A DNA stretch of 64,000 nt from Halohasta litchfieldiae (lineage in GTDB: Archaea > Halobacteriota > Halobacteria > Halobacteriales > Haloferacaceae): NCBI RefSeq assembly GCF_002788215.1, contig NZ_CP024845.1:248001-312000 (forward strand), read 5' to 3'. Within the stretch, counting starts at the first letter, position 1; each line of letters opens with the position of its first letter. The notes beneath the pieces were generated by a model. The model searched no databases. It was given only the letters and a program-made list of their open reading frames with translations, and had not been told where the DNA came from. Made by a program: the position numbers and the translations under genes. Shown one piece after another: positions 34,622 to 44,096 of the stretch.

Positions 34622-34751
34622 ATTCAATCCTTCGGCTAGGCCACCTAAGGGCTGTCGACTCTCCGTGCGTAGTTGTCACTGAGACACAACCACATGATTG
34701 ACGGGACGGAACCGCGCGATACTTAGGCATCGTACACGCTTTGCCGAATGA

Positions 34752-35555
34752 ATGGCGAGATCTGTCCTCCTGACCGGGGCTGGCGGACGTGTCGGGCAAG
34801 CCATCCTTCGGGATCTGGGTGATGCTCACGATTGGCGACTGCTGGATCGTGAACCGCTCCCCCGAGGGAAGCTTCCGGACGGCATTGATAACAGCGATGT
34901 GTACGTCACCGACGTGACTGACAAGCAGGCGGTCAAAAACGCGGCCGAAGGCTGTGAGGTCATCATCCACCTTGCGGGTGATCCACGACCCAACGCCCCG
35001 TGGGAGAGCGTCCTGCGCAACAACATCGACGGCACCCAAACCGTCCTTGATGCCGCCGTCGAGGTCGGCGTCGACAAAGTCGCCTTCGCCTCTTCGAACC
35101 ACACGGTCGGCTTCTATGAGGACGAGCGCAAACCCGATATCTACCGCGATCACGATGACTATCGACTCGACGGCACCGAACTCCCCCGACCGAGCAACCT
35201 CTACGGCGTCTCGAAGGTCGCCGGCGAAACGCTCGGTCGCTACTACCACGACGAACACGGCCTTTCTGTGGTCTGTGTCCGGATCGGCAATCTGACCGAA
35301 TCTCACCCGCCGCGAAACTACGAGCGCGGCCAAGCGATGTGGCTCTCCTACACGGACTGTGCGCATCTGTTCGACTGCTGTGTCACTGCCGACTACGGCT
35401 TTGAAATCGTCTACGGCATTTCCGACAACAATCGCAAATACTACGACATCGAGCCGACCCGCGATATTTTGGGCTACGATCCACAGGACAACTCCGCGGA
35501 GTATCATCTCGACGGCACGCCGAAAGACGAGTCGACCGACGTCGAAACCGAGTAA
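34752..35555 (+). CDS. azf: NAD-dependent glucose-6-phosphate dehydrogenase-like (Azf family SDR)
   Basis: A 267-residue extended short-chain dehydrogenase. The Rossmann loop is GAGGRVG (residues 9-15). The catalytic triad comprises a Ser in FASSNHTVG (about 115) and the Tyr/Lys pair in YGVSKVAGE (about 157). The segments DGTELPRPSNLYG and RIGNLTESHPPRNYERGQAM match haloarchaeal Azf, the non-classical NAD+ glucose-6-phosphate dehydrogenase of the oxidative pentose phosphate route. Uronate dehydrogenases are close relatives, so substrate is inferred. Confidence 0.72.
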   Translation: MARSVLLTGAGGRVGQAILRDLGDAHDWRLLDREPLPRGKLPDGIDNSDVYVTDVTDKQAVKNAAEGCEVIIHLAGDPRPNAPWESVLRNNIDGTQTVLDAAVEVGVDKVAFASSNHTVGFYEDERKPDIYRDHDDYRLDGTELPRPSNLYGVSKVAGETLGRYYHDEHGLSVVCVRIGNLTESHPPRNYERGQAMWLSYTDCAHLFDCCVTADYGFEIVYGISDNNRKYYDIEPTRDILGYDPQDNSAEYHLDGTPKDESTDVETE

Positions 35556-35580
35556 CGAATCACCTGCTGGTTGCGCTGTT

Positions 35581-36384
35581 CTATTCGAGATTCCGCTTCC
35601 GGTATAAGAGCCCGATACCGGCGAGCGCTGTGACGACCACTCCGACGAAGAGCGCTCCGAGTGGTGACTCTCCATCTCCGGTGGCATCACTGACGGTCGA
35701 CTCCCGGTCAGTCGACCCTTGGTCGGCCGACCCCTCGCCAGCGGTCGACGCGCCATCGCCGACGACAACCGTCCCGGCGTTGGTCGTCCCGATTCGCAGC
35801 TCGTAGACGCCGGCCTCGTCGAAGCTGGTTTCGAGCGTAATCGTCTCGGAGTCACCGGCCGCGACTGTCACTGGCTCCGAGGCGGTCGTGGCGTTGTTGG
35901 CGAGCAACTCGATAGACCCAGTCGCGTTCCAGCGCCCAGTGTTTTCGACAGTCGCCGAGACGGCAATCGGCGCTCCGACGTCGACTGACGACCGTGTGGC
36001 GCTGGCTCCGTTGACCGAGAGCAGATCCGCCTCTTGGAGCCCGACCGCGAACATCGAGAAGCCGGGTGTCTCCGCGCGAAGCTGGTAGGACTCCGCGTCT
36101 CGGTCGACGACATCCGTCTTGAGCGGTTGCCACGCGCCGTCGTGGTGGCGGTAGACGGTTGCGTCGTCGGCGTCGACTTCGATCTCGTCGAGCCGACTGG
36201 CCGAGACGGTGAACTCGAAGGTCGCCGAAGCGACCTCGGAATCCTCGCCCGCCGCGTCGGCCTCACTCGCCTCGTCACCCGCTTCGGTGTCGCCCGCCGC
36301 CGAGCCGTGGTCGACACGCGTGAAGCCGACTGCTCGGCCCTCGAACGCCGGTGTGTCATCGAAGCCATCGGAGTCGACGGCCAC
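35581..36384 (-). CDS. Adhesin C-terminal frame (PGF-pre-PGF end and membrane anchor), possible separate product
   Basis: A GTG at 36384 could start a 267-residue product, but the frame continues upstream without break except for the single TAA at 36394. It contains the domain end (RLDEIEVDADDATVYRHHDG, AWQPLKTD, ETPGFSMFAVGL), a CARDB-like beta domain (about residues 115-200) and a C-terminal anchor (LFVGVVVTALAGIGLLYRKR). No Shine-Dalgarno-like signal or signal peptide is evident, so independent expression as a membrane protein is unlikely. Confidence 0.45.
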   Translation of the reverse strand: MAVDSDGFDDTPAFEGRAVGFTRVDHGSAAGDTEAGDEASEADAAGEDSEVASATFEFTVSASRLDEIEVDADDATVYRHHDGAWQPLKTDVVDRDAESYQLRAETPGFSMFAVGLQEADLLSVNGASATRSSVDVGAPIAVSATVENTGRWNATGSIELLANNATTASEPVTVAAGDSETITLETSFDEAGVYELRIGTTNAGTVVVGDGASTAGEGSADQGSTDRESTVSDATGDGESPLGALFVGVVVTALAGIGLLYRKRNLE

Positions 36385-36593
36385 ACTGAGCGTTTAGTCC
36401 GACTGCACCCGACTCGAAAGCCCGAGCGAACGGAGGGTCAGCGACTCGCTTCGGCTGCTGTTGCCGAGCGGCACGTCGACGCGGTCCGAGGAGGGGTTTT
36501 GGACGATGATGTTCGTCGACCCCGAACTGTCTTCGGTTACAGTCACTTTCGTTGACGGGCTCGATGAGGAACTGCTGGAGACAGCACCGCCGC

Positions 36594-36665
36594 CTCCGCC
36601 GCCTCCGCCGTCTCCACCGCCATCTCCGCCATCGCCGCCATCGCCGCCGTCACCACCGCCACCGC
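36594..36665. repeat. Gly/Asp-coding trinucleotide-like repeat in the adhesin linker
   Basis: Plus-strand GCC/TCC/ACC-rich repeats (units such as CCGCCATCG) encode a run of GGDGGDGG and poly-Gly on the minus strand, joining the Ig-like repeats to the C-terminal domain. The run of similar triplets is prone to slippage. It does not itself cause the frame lesion. Confidence 0.75.
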
Positions 36666-39600
36666 TGGTGTCGACGGTCACTGATCCGAGTTCGATATCG
36701 GTTTTATTGTCACCGTTGGTGTCGACTGCCTCGGTGAGATTCGCCGTGTAGCTGCCGTCGGTTCCGGCGTCGTAGCTCGCGGTGTACCGGCTCCCCGACT
36801 GGCTGAAGTTCGACTCGTTGAGTGTGGCCGACTCGGGGCCGCTGATCGTGACATTGAGCGTCGAGAGGACTGTCGAACTGTCGAAAGCGATGTCGACGGT
36901 TTGGCCGCTTGGATTCGAGACGTCGGTGTTGGAGATTACCGGATCGTCGACCGAGACGGCCACGCTTCCGGTTTCGTCGCTTGCGCCGTCGTTTTCGGCG
37001 TCGTCAGTGGCGGCGGTGAGCGTTGCGGTGTAGCTCCCGTCGGTGCTCCCGGTGTACTCAATCTCGTAGACGCCACCAACTGCGGTCGGGTTGCTGACGA
37101 CCAGTGTCGCGTTTTCGGCTCCTGAAATCGCGACCGTCGCACTCGAAAGCGACTCGGAACTCTCGAAGGCGAGTCGGACCTGTCGACCGGTTGGGTTCGT
37201 CACCGAGACGTTCGAGATCGTCGGCGCGGTCGTGTCGATTGTGTTCGTTACCGACTCGTTGCTCGCGCCATCATTGCCAGCCCCGTCGGCGACCGTCACC
37301 GCCGTCACGGTGTAGGTGCCGTCGGTGTTCGAGGTCGTCGTTCGGTCGTAGCTGAACAGCCCGTTCTGGGAAGCGGTTTCGGTGAAATCGCTCCGGTCGA
37401 GCGTTTCGTTGACCGCCCCCGAGACGTTGATCTCGGCGGTCGACACGGATTCGTCGGTGTCGAAGCTGATCGAGAGCTCTTGTGCAGTCGGGTTCGTCAC
37501 CGAGAGGTTCGACAGCGCCGGTGGCGTCGTGTCGACGCTGACCGAGGCGGATTCACTGCCCGCCCCGTCGTTGCCAGCGAGGTCGACCGCGCTGGTGAGC
37601 GTCGGCTCGTAGATCCCGTCGGCGTTGACTGTCACTGTCGCGTTGTACTCGTAGTTGCTGCCGGAGTCGGTTTCAGTGAGATCGCTCAGCGAGAGCGTCG
37701 TGCTCGCGTTCGGGATGTCGACCGCGACCGAGCCGAGTTGTTCGCTTGCGTTGAACGACACCGTCAGCATTTGGCCGGTCGGGTTCGCCGCGCTGAAATC
37801 GCTGATCGTCGGCGACGTGGAGTCGACTGTGAACGTCTCGCTCGTATTCGAACCGACGTTGCCGGCGGTGTCGGTAGCATTGATCCGAACGCGGACGGTT
37901 TCGGAATCCTCGTTCGGGACAGTCCACGAGTAGGGGTCGTCATTTGCGGTTGCGCTCTCGACTGTCTCCCAGTTCGACCCGCCGGTGGTGTACTCGATAG
38001 TGATGCTATCGGTTGCAACGTCGACCACGTCGGTCGCCGTCCAGTTGATCGCCACTATCTCACCACCGCGGAACAGATCATCGCCGTCAGGGTCCTCGAC
38101 GGTGACCGCCGGAGCCACCGTGTCGACGGTAACATTGTAACTGATCGTGTTCTGGTTGGCTTCAGTGTCGGTTGCGATGACTATCACCTCGACGTCACCG
38201 TCGGCGAACGTGCCGTCAGCGGTGAGCGCAGCCGGATCGAGACTGAGTGTCGTTCCGGTGTAGGAGACCCCTGCATCCGAGTCGGTCGCGTTCTGGACGA
38301 CCGTGCCGTCGGCGTCAGTGACCGTGATGTCGAGACTCTCGTTGTCGACGCTCGTGGTAGTGTCCGTGATGGTCAGATTGATCGTCGACTCGTTGTCGGC
38401 GGTGATCGAGCCGACTGCGGGATCGAAGCCGCTGAACGTCGGCGCGGTCGTGTCGACCGTCACCGAGTCAGTCTCGCTGGCCGCGCCGTCGTTGCCAGCA
38501 CCGTCGGCGGCCGTCTGCAGTGTTGCTGTGTAGTCCCCATCGCTCCCGACGCTTTCGGTCGCGGTGTACACCTCCACTCCGTCGACTGATTCGCTGTCGA
38601 AATCGCTGAGTGAGAGCGTCGGATTCTCCGGACTATTGGTGAAGCTGACATCGACGGTCGACAGCGGCTGACTCGCGTTGAACGAGACGTTGATATCCTG
38701 ATTTCCAGTGTGTGAGGCGTTGAAATCGGTGATTGTGGGCGTAACCGTGTCGACCTCGAAGGTGGTCGAGGTGTTTTCGGTCATACTGTTGCCGAGTTTG
38801 TCTTGGCCCTCGTCGACCGAGACTGTCGCCGTGGCCTCCTCGTTGTTGTCTATCGGTCTGAAAGTACCAGTCCACTCCGTCCCGCTGTCGAAGCTCCCAC
38901 TGACATCGTAGCTCCGGTTGAGCCCCTCGATGGTCACGTTCAGGTCGACGCTCTGGTTCATCGGCTCGTCAAACTCGACTGTCACCGATTGGTTGGTGCC
39001 GGTCTGTGAGTCATCGATCAGCGTCGGCACCGAGACAACCGACACGTTCGGCTGGATGGTGTCTTTCGTGACCAGCGTTTCGGCAGTGAACCCCTCGCTG
39101 TTGTCGTACTCGCCGACAAACGCGCGGGCGGTAACGCTGATCTCGCCCTCTGCGAGCAGTTCGGTATCGATGCCGGAGACCGTCACCGTCGTGCTCCCGA
39201 CCGTCTCGTTTTTGGTGACGATATTGCCGTTCTCGTCTTCCAGTTTGACTTGGACCTTCTCGGCTGACTCGTCGACGAGGCCGACCGTGACTGCGTAATC
39301 GTTGACGTTCCCGTTTGCCAGCGAGATGTTTGTCGCCGTCGTCGACTCTGGTTTGGGTGGCCCGCGGGTGTCGACCTCGAAGCTGTTCGAGTCGTCGGCG
39401 GTCATGACGTTACCGAACGAATCGGCAGCCTCGGAGACGTTGATCCTCGCGGTCGCCTGCTCGTTGTCGTCGACGATGGTCACCGTCCCCGTCCATGTGC
39501 TACCAGTGAAACTCTGCTTGGTGACATTGTAGCTCCGGTTGAGATTGGTCCCTTCAATAGTCACGTTCGGGTCGACGGTCGTGTCCATCGAGTCGTTGAA

Positions 39601-41017
39601 ATTCACCGTCACCGTCTGTTCGACGCCGGCGTCGAACGTACCGATTGAGGCGTTCGTGATCCCAGCGTCCGAGACGCCCGGCGGATTCGTATCTTTCTGG
39701 ATGGTCCCGATACCGCTTATCGCCGTGTTATCGCCGTCGTCGGTGAGCGACGCGTCGACGGGGACGTCTCCATCCGAAAGCCCGGAGACATCGAGATTTT
39801 CGAACACCACGTCCGTGCTCCCGCCTGCATCGACGTACTGGCTTGCTGTTACCGTCCCACCGTTCGAGAGGTCGACTTTGACGGTCCCGGCTTCGTGGTC
39901 GGATTCGAGTTGGACCGTTAGATTGTATGCGCCTGCGGTAGTCGCGTTGATCCGTTCGGCGGTGAGGTCAGTGGGTGCTGCCGGTTTGATAGTATCCCGT
40001 AGCTTGACTGCGTAGGGCTGGATTGTCGAACCTGTCGGTTACCCGGCCGTCGACCGGTGCGATGGTGTCGTTACCGAGACCGGTCCGTGACACTGCGGCG
40101 TCGAGCGTGACTGTTGCCGTATCGGATTCGGCGGTGTGGTCGATGGCGGTGATTGTTCCCGCACCATCACCGCTTTCGTTTGTGTAACTCAGGTCCTCTG
40201 GGGACAGTCCCTCGTCGGTGCTGTTGACGACCGATTCGTTGAACGTCACCTTGACCGTATTGCTGCCAACTTCGGCCTCGACCGAGGTGATTTCCACCGG
40301 GGTGGTTTCAACGGTCACCGAATCGCTCAGTCCCTCCGTCTGATTGCCGGCGGCGTCGTTGCCGACCGCGTCCTCGGCTTTCGTGATCTCAACCGTGTAG
40401 TCACCGTCGCTACTGCCGGTGTAGGTCGTGTTGTACTGGTAGCTGCCGTCGACGGTTTGGGTATCGAGATCCGATTTGGTGTATGTTTCAACCGTCGTCG
40501 ACGAGCGTGTGAGTTCGACGGTCGCGCTTTCGAGTTGCTCGCTCGAATTAAATGAGATGTTGAGGTCTTGGTCGACTGGGTTCGTGAGATTGGGATTGGT
40601 AATGAAGGGTGTGGTGCCATCAACTATCAATGATTGTTTAAATTCGGTTGGTAGTGAGTCATTTTCGGAAAGTGAGTTAGTTTCGATAGCATACACATCG
40701 TACGTGTCGTTTTTTCCATCCAAGAACTCTGTTTTGCTACTAGGAAACGTACCTTCCCCGAAATTTGTCACTTCATCTTTTAAATCCCCATCAGAATAGT
40801 TTCCATCACCATCAACATCAATAACGACGTATGCTGTTTGGTCATTGTCAAGAAGGTAATCAAACGAATCGCCCGCACCGATTTTGTCCTCCGTAACGGA
40901 GAAATACGTTACACTGTGGCTTGATGCGGCCACGAACGGGATCACACAACCGCTTAAGACAATAACAAACAGCACACCAAAAATTATGATTCGGTTATTT
41001 GATATATTAACTGACAT

Positions 41018-41341
41018 GTGTGGTCTGTGATAAAATTGGATTTAGTGATCCTTAACGGGACTATCCAATATTTATGTACAATCTAAAATCAAATGTCTAA
41101 TATCCTCTCTTCAAAATATCACTATTGAAATTTAACGAAAATCGGTTCACACTGTTTCCGATCTGCCTCACTGTAGGCGGTGTTCATTGATGTTGACCTC
41201 CGACAAACGCCGGATGTTTCCACACAGTTTCGAAAGAATCTGATCCGTCGAACCCAACGTCCATGCTACTTGTATGCGCACTCAAACTGATTCGGAGAGA
41301 AGATAGTTATACTCCTCTCACCTATCAGTCTCAGAATAACT
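41018..41341. other. AT-rich intergenic region upstream of the adhesin
   Basis: A 324-bp divergent spacer, clearly more AT-rich than the genes and with no GTCGAC. It includes ATTTATGTACAATC at about 41070, a possible adhesin promoter region. No gene or RNA fold was recognised. Confidence 0.5.
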
Positions 41342-43456
41342 ATGTTAGGGATGAACAAATCGGGAGACGACCAACCCGAGGACAGTCGACGGCGCGTCCT
41401 CACCTACGCGGCGCTCGCGGCACTCGGCGGAACAGGTATCGCCGGGGCGTGGACGCTCTCACAACCCGACGCGCCGTCGGACCCAGCCCCGGCACCGCCG
41501 GAGGCGATCCCCGAGTCGGTGCCCGAACTGGTCGCCCGCCACGCGCCGGATCTCTACTTCGGAGCTCTCGAAAAATGGTTCCCGACCGATCCCCAACAGT
41601 ACGCCATCGAGACGGTCGGTGGCTCGGTCGTCGACGGCTACACCGCACTCAACGGGTATACGACGGCGTTCAACAACGCCGGAACCCCACCTGACCCAGT
41701 GGTATTTTACCGTGTCGTCGAGGCCGCCGAGGGCGTCGACGCGATCCAGTACTGGATGTACTCGGTGTTCGATCAGTTCACCGTGAACTTCCACTGGCAC
41801 GACTGGGAACTCCTGCAGGTCTTTGTCGACCGCGAGACCGGCACACCGCTTCTCCTGTCGGCGAGTGCCCACTCGCGGGCGAGCCCCAACAACGAGTTCC
41901 TCGATCCCGATCTCTCGGGCGACCGCCGGCCCGCGATTCTCGCCGAGGTCGGTTCCCATTCGAGCGCCAGCGAACTCAACGACCGACTCCCGAGTTTCGA
42001 GCGCCTTCCGACCGACGACTGGCGTTCGGACGTGACCAACGACCTCCTCGATATCTCGCAGTCGCTGTCGACGCCGTTCGCCTACGGGCTTCCCCGCGAC
42101 GAGGGCGCGCGACTCCCGTTCGTGATGCCGGAACTCGACGGCTACCGACTTGACCAGCACCCCTCGCTGTCGGTCGACCGCGAGGATTTCATCGATGAAC
42201 GCGTTACCGTCGACTCCTGGCGCGGCTTGCCGCGACCGCCGACCGACCTCCCGCTCCGCGAGCCGGGGCTCGTGATTACCTCATCGGACAGCCCGACCGA
42301 GTCGGATGCGACCTACCGCCTCCTGCCGATGGCAAGCGTTCGGGAGACGGTCGACGACTTTGTCGGCCCACAGTTGGGCTTCGAGTTCGCGATACCCGGC
42401 TTCGCCGAGGAGCTGTACGCCAGCCATATCACCTCGGTCGGCATCCCGTGGGAACAGCCACGCTATACCGACCCGCTTGCCGATGTCACCGATCCCGCCC
42501 ACCGGCAGCGAATCGATGGCGAACGCCCCGCAGGACTTCTCAATCGCGTCGTCGGTAGCGTTCGGTATCTCGGATCGGGTTCTGATGGAGCCCTCAATGG
42601 CGTCCCAGCGGCGCCCCGCGAGGCCCTCGACGGACTGGTCGACGTCTCGCTCTACGATCTCCCGACCGAGGTCGCCGTCCGGCTGGCCAGCGATCCAGAG
42701 GCGACGGTGACACGAAATGGCGTCTTTGGCCTCCTGCACGTCGACTCCGGCGAGCATCAGTTGGTCGTTAACGGTCCCGGCTTCGCCCCACTCGCACAGC
42801 GCTTTGTCCACGAGGGCGGGCTGTTTCAGGCTGGAGCAGGCGGCGAGTTGACGCTGATCGCTACCGAGGACGCCGGGTGGATTCGCGGCGATGGCCGAGA
42901 GACCAATGGCATCGCTCACATCCGCGTGGTCGAGGACTACGCTGGCGTCGTCTACGACGGTCGACCGGCCGAAGACGACCGGTTTGCGGTGGCGGTCCAC
43001 CGTGCCGGGCGCTATACGGTCGAAATCGAAGATACGGATGGTCGACTGGGTGCCTACCGGGTCGGTCCCGACAGTTTCGACGAGGAGGGCAATACGATCC
43101 GCGAGGGCATCGACACCGGCAAGCAGTCGCTTATAACCACGCTCGTCGACGAACTCCGCGGTGGACGCGAGTTGGCACGCAGTCTTGCAGATGGCGAGGA
43201 AAACGAGATTCTCAATCGACTCTCACGCGCTCAGGAGGAGGCGGCCGCCGCAGCTACGGCTGCCGAGCGTGGCGATGGTCGAACGGCGGATCGACAGCTG
43301 TCGACCGTCAGTTCGCTGCTGATGGAGGCCCTCGAAATTTTGTCGAGCGAGGACCAGCGGGCCTACAGCGATGCCGCCGTGGCAGCGCTCGAACCGCGGT
43401 TCCAAGCGCTGATCGACCGCGCCGAATCGGCGGCCGACACGGAACTCAGTCCGTAG
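41342..43456 (+). CDS. Tat-exported protein with HDWE motif (NPP1/Vps62-like fold candidate)
   Basis: A 704-residue protein starting at ATG 41342 or 41351. The twin-arginine signal SRRRVLTYAALAALGG is near residue 16. The domain at about residues 55-210 has IQYWMYSVFDQFTVNFHWHD followed by WELLQVFVD, then LLLSASAHSRAS and ILAEVGSHSSA. The HxHDWE and SASAH elements, in this order and spacing, resemble those of necrosis-inducing (NPP1) proteins and also the DUF946/Vps62 family, where the block is HEGDWE. The C-terminal part has a beta domain (about 430-560) and a helical end with an Ala-rich coil. No membrane anchor is seen at the C-terminus. Function unknown. Confidence 0.7.
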   Translation: MLGMNKSGDDQPEDSRRRVLTYAALAALGGTGIAGAWTLSQPDAPSDPAPAPPEAIPESVPELVARHAPDLYFGALEKWFPTDPQQYAIETVGGSVVDGYTALNGYTTAFNNAGTPPDPVVFYRVVEAAEGVDAIQYWMYSVFDQFTVNFHWHDWELLQVFVDRETGTPLLLSASAHSRASPNNEFLDPDLSGDRRPAILAEVGSHSSASELNDRLPSFERLPTDDWRSDVTNDLLDISQSLSTPFAYGLPRDEGARLPFVMPELDGYRLDQHPSLSVDREDFIDERVTVDSWRGLPRPPTDLPLREPGLVITSSDSPTESDATYRLLPMASVRETVDDFVGPQLGFEFAIPGFAEELYASHITSVGIPWEQPRYTDPLADVTDPAHRQRIDGERPAGLLNRVVGSVRYLGSGSDGALNGVPAAPREALDGLVDVSLYDLPTEVAVRLASDPEATVTRNGVFGLLHVDSGEHQLVVNGPGFAPLAQRFVHEGGLFQAGAGGELTLIATEDAGWIRGDGRETNGIAHIRVVEDYAGVVYDGRPAEDDRFAVAVHRAGRYTVEIEDTDGRLGAYRVGPDSFDEEGNTIREGIDTGKQSLITTLVDELRGGRELARSLADGEENEILNRLSRAQEEAAAAATAAERGDGRTADRQLSTVSSLLMEALEILSSEDQRAYSDAAVAALEPRFQALIDRAESAADTELSP

Positions 43457-43628
43457 CTATCCAGTTTTAAAAAGCCTCGGCACTCATAGGGCTCATCGTC
43501 GACAGGAGCCACCCCGTCTCAGAGCGGTGCGTTCGTCATCGGCCAGTCGACTCAATGGGTGAACTACAAAAGACGGTTTCCATCGGGTCGACGGGCCCCT
43601 TTTAATTCCGGAGTCCCTCACACCCAGC

Positions 43629-44072
43629 ATGCCAACCGTCGAAGAGACGTTTATCGAAAACCGCCATCGCGTCCAGCCCAACCACACCAACAACTACGAG
43701 ACGGCCCACGGGGGAATCGTCATGAAGTGGATGGACGAGGTCGGCGCGATGGCGGCAATGCGATTTGCGGGCGAGACCTGTGTGACCGCGAGCATCGACC
43801 AGATGAACTTCCGTCGACCGATCCCACAGGGCGATACGGCCTTCATCCAAGCCTACGTCTTCGACCACGGCGAGACGAGTATCAAAGTTCGACTCCGGGC
43901 GTTCCGCGAGCAGCCCCGATCCGGCGAGCGAACCCTCACGACCGAGAGCGTGTTCGTCTTCGTCGCGCTGGGCGATGACGGGAAGCCGACGGAAGTTCCG
44001 GAACTGACCGTCGACTCTGAACTCGATGCCGATCTCCAATCCGACGCCCTCGAATGGGTCGAAAACGAGTAG
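43629..44072 (+). CDS. Acyl-CoA thioesterase (hotdog fold)
   Basis: This 147-residue protein has the hotdog-fold layout of the acyl-CoA thioesterase family: N-terminal strand, the long helix with HTNNYETAHGGIVMKWMDEVG (about residues 18-38), then ASIDQMNFRRPIPQGDTAFI (about 55-73), and SIKVRLRAF. The active-site Asn and Asp lie in the helix. It hydrolyses acyl-CoA esters; chain length cannot be inferred. A 172-bp spacer before it contains three GTCGAC sites and no gene. Confidence 0.88.
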   Translation: MPTVEETFIENRHRVQPNHTNNYETAHGGIVMKWMDEVGAMAAMRFAGETCVTASIDQMNFRRPIPQGDTAFIQAYVFDHGETSIKVRLRAFREQPRSGERTLTTESVFVFVALGDDGKPTEVPELTVDSELDADLQSDALEWVENE

Positions 44073-44096
44073 TCTCTCGGGCCCTGAACTGTTCCA

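Larger units (their letters stand above)
35581..41017 (-). pseudogene. Giant Ig-like repeat surface adhesin with PGF-pre-PGF-type domain, broken twice
   Basis: Three reading frames form one protein of about 1800 residues. The first (41017-39968) has an N-terminal signal (IIIFGVLFVIVLSGCVIPFVAA) and ends abnormally after VTDRFDN. The frame then shifts near 40015-40041 and continues QPYAVKLRDTIKPAAPTDL through 36394. After an in-frame TAA at 36394-36396 the same frame goes on (TLSVAVDSDGFDDTPAFEG) to 35581. The middle has many ~75-100-residue beta-sandwich repeats (TVDTTPPALSNLSVTNPTAQ type). A Gly/Asp then Ser linker leads to a domain resembling PGF-pre-PGF (FTVSASRLDEIEVDADDATV, RAETPGFSMFAV). 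It ends with a membrane helix and RKR. A functional full-length product needs frameshift and readthrough, so I call it a pseudogene unless these are sequencing errors. Confidence 0.8.

Noticed and set aside
36482-36665. Possible CRISPR-like or satellite array in the GCC/TCC-rich tract
   Set aside because: The units are short and encode a Gly/Asp linker inside the adhesin frame; there are no equal spacers.
37480-38589. 369-codon plus-strand frame inside the adhesin region
   Set aside because: Antisense shadow of the Ig-like repeats, with Arg-rich composition atypical for a haloarchaeal protein.
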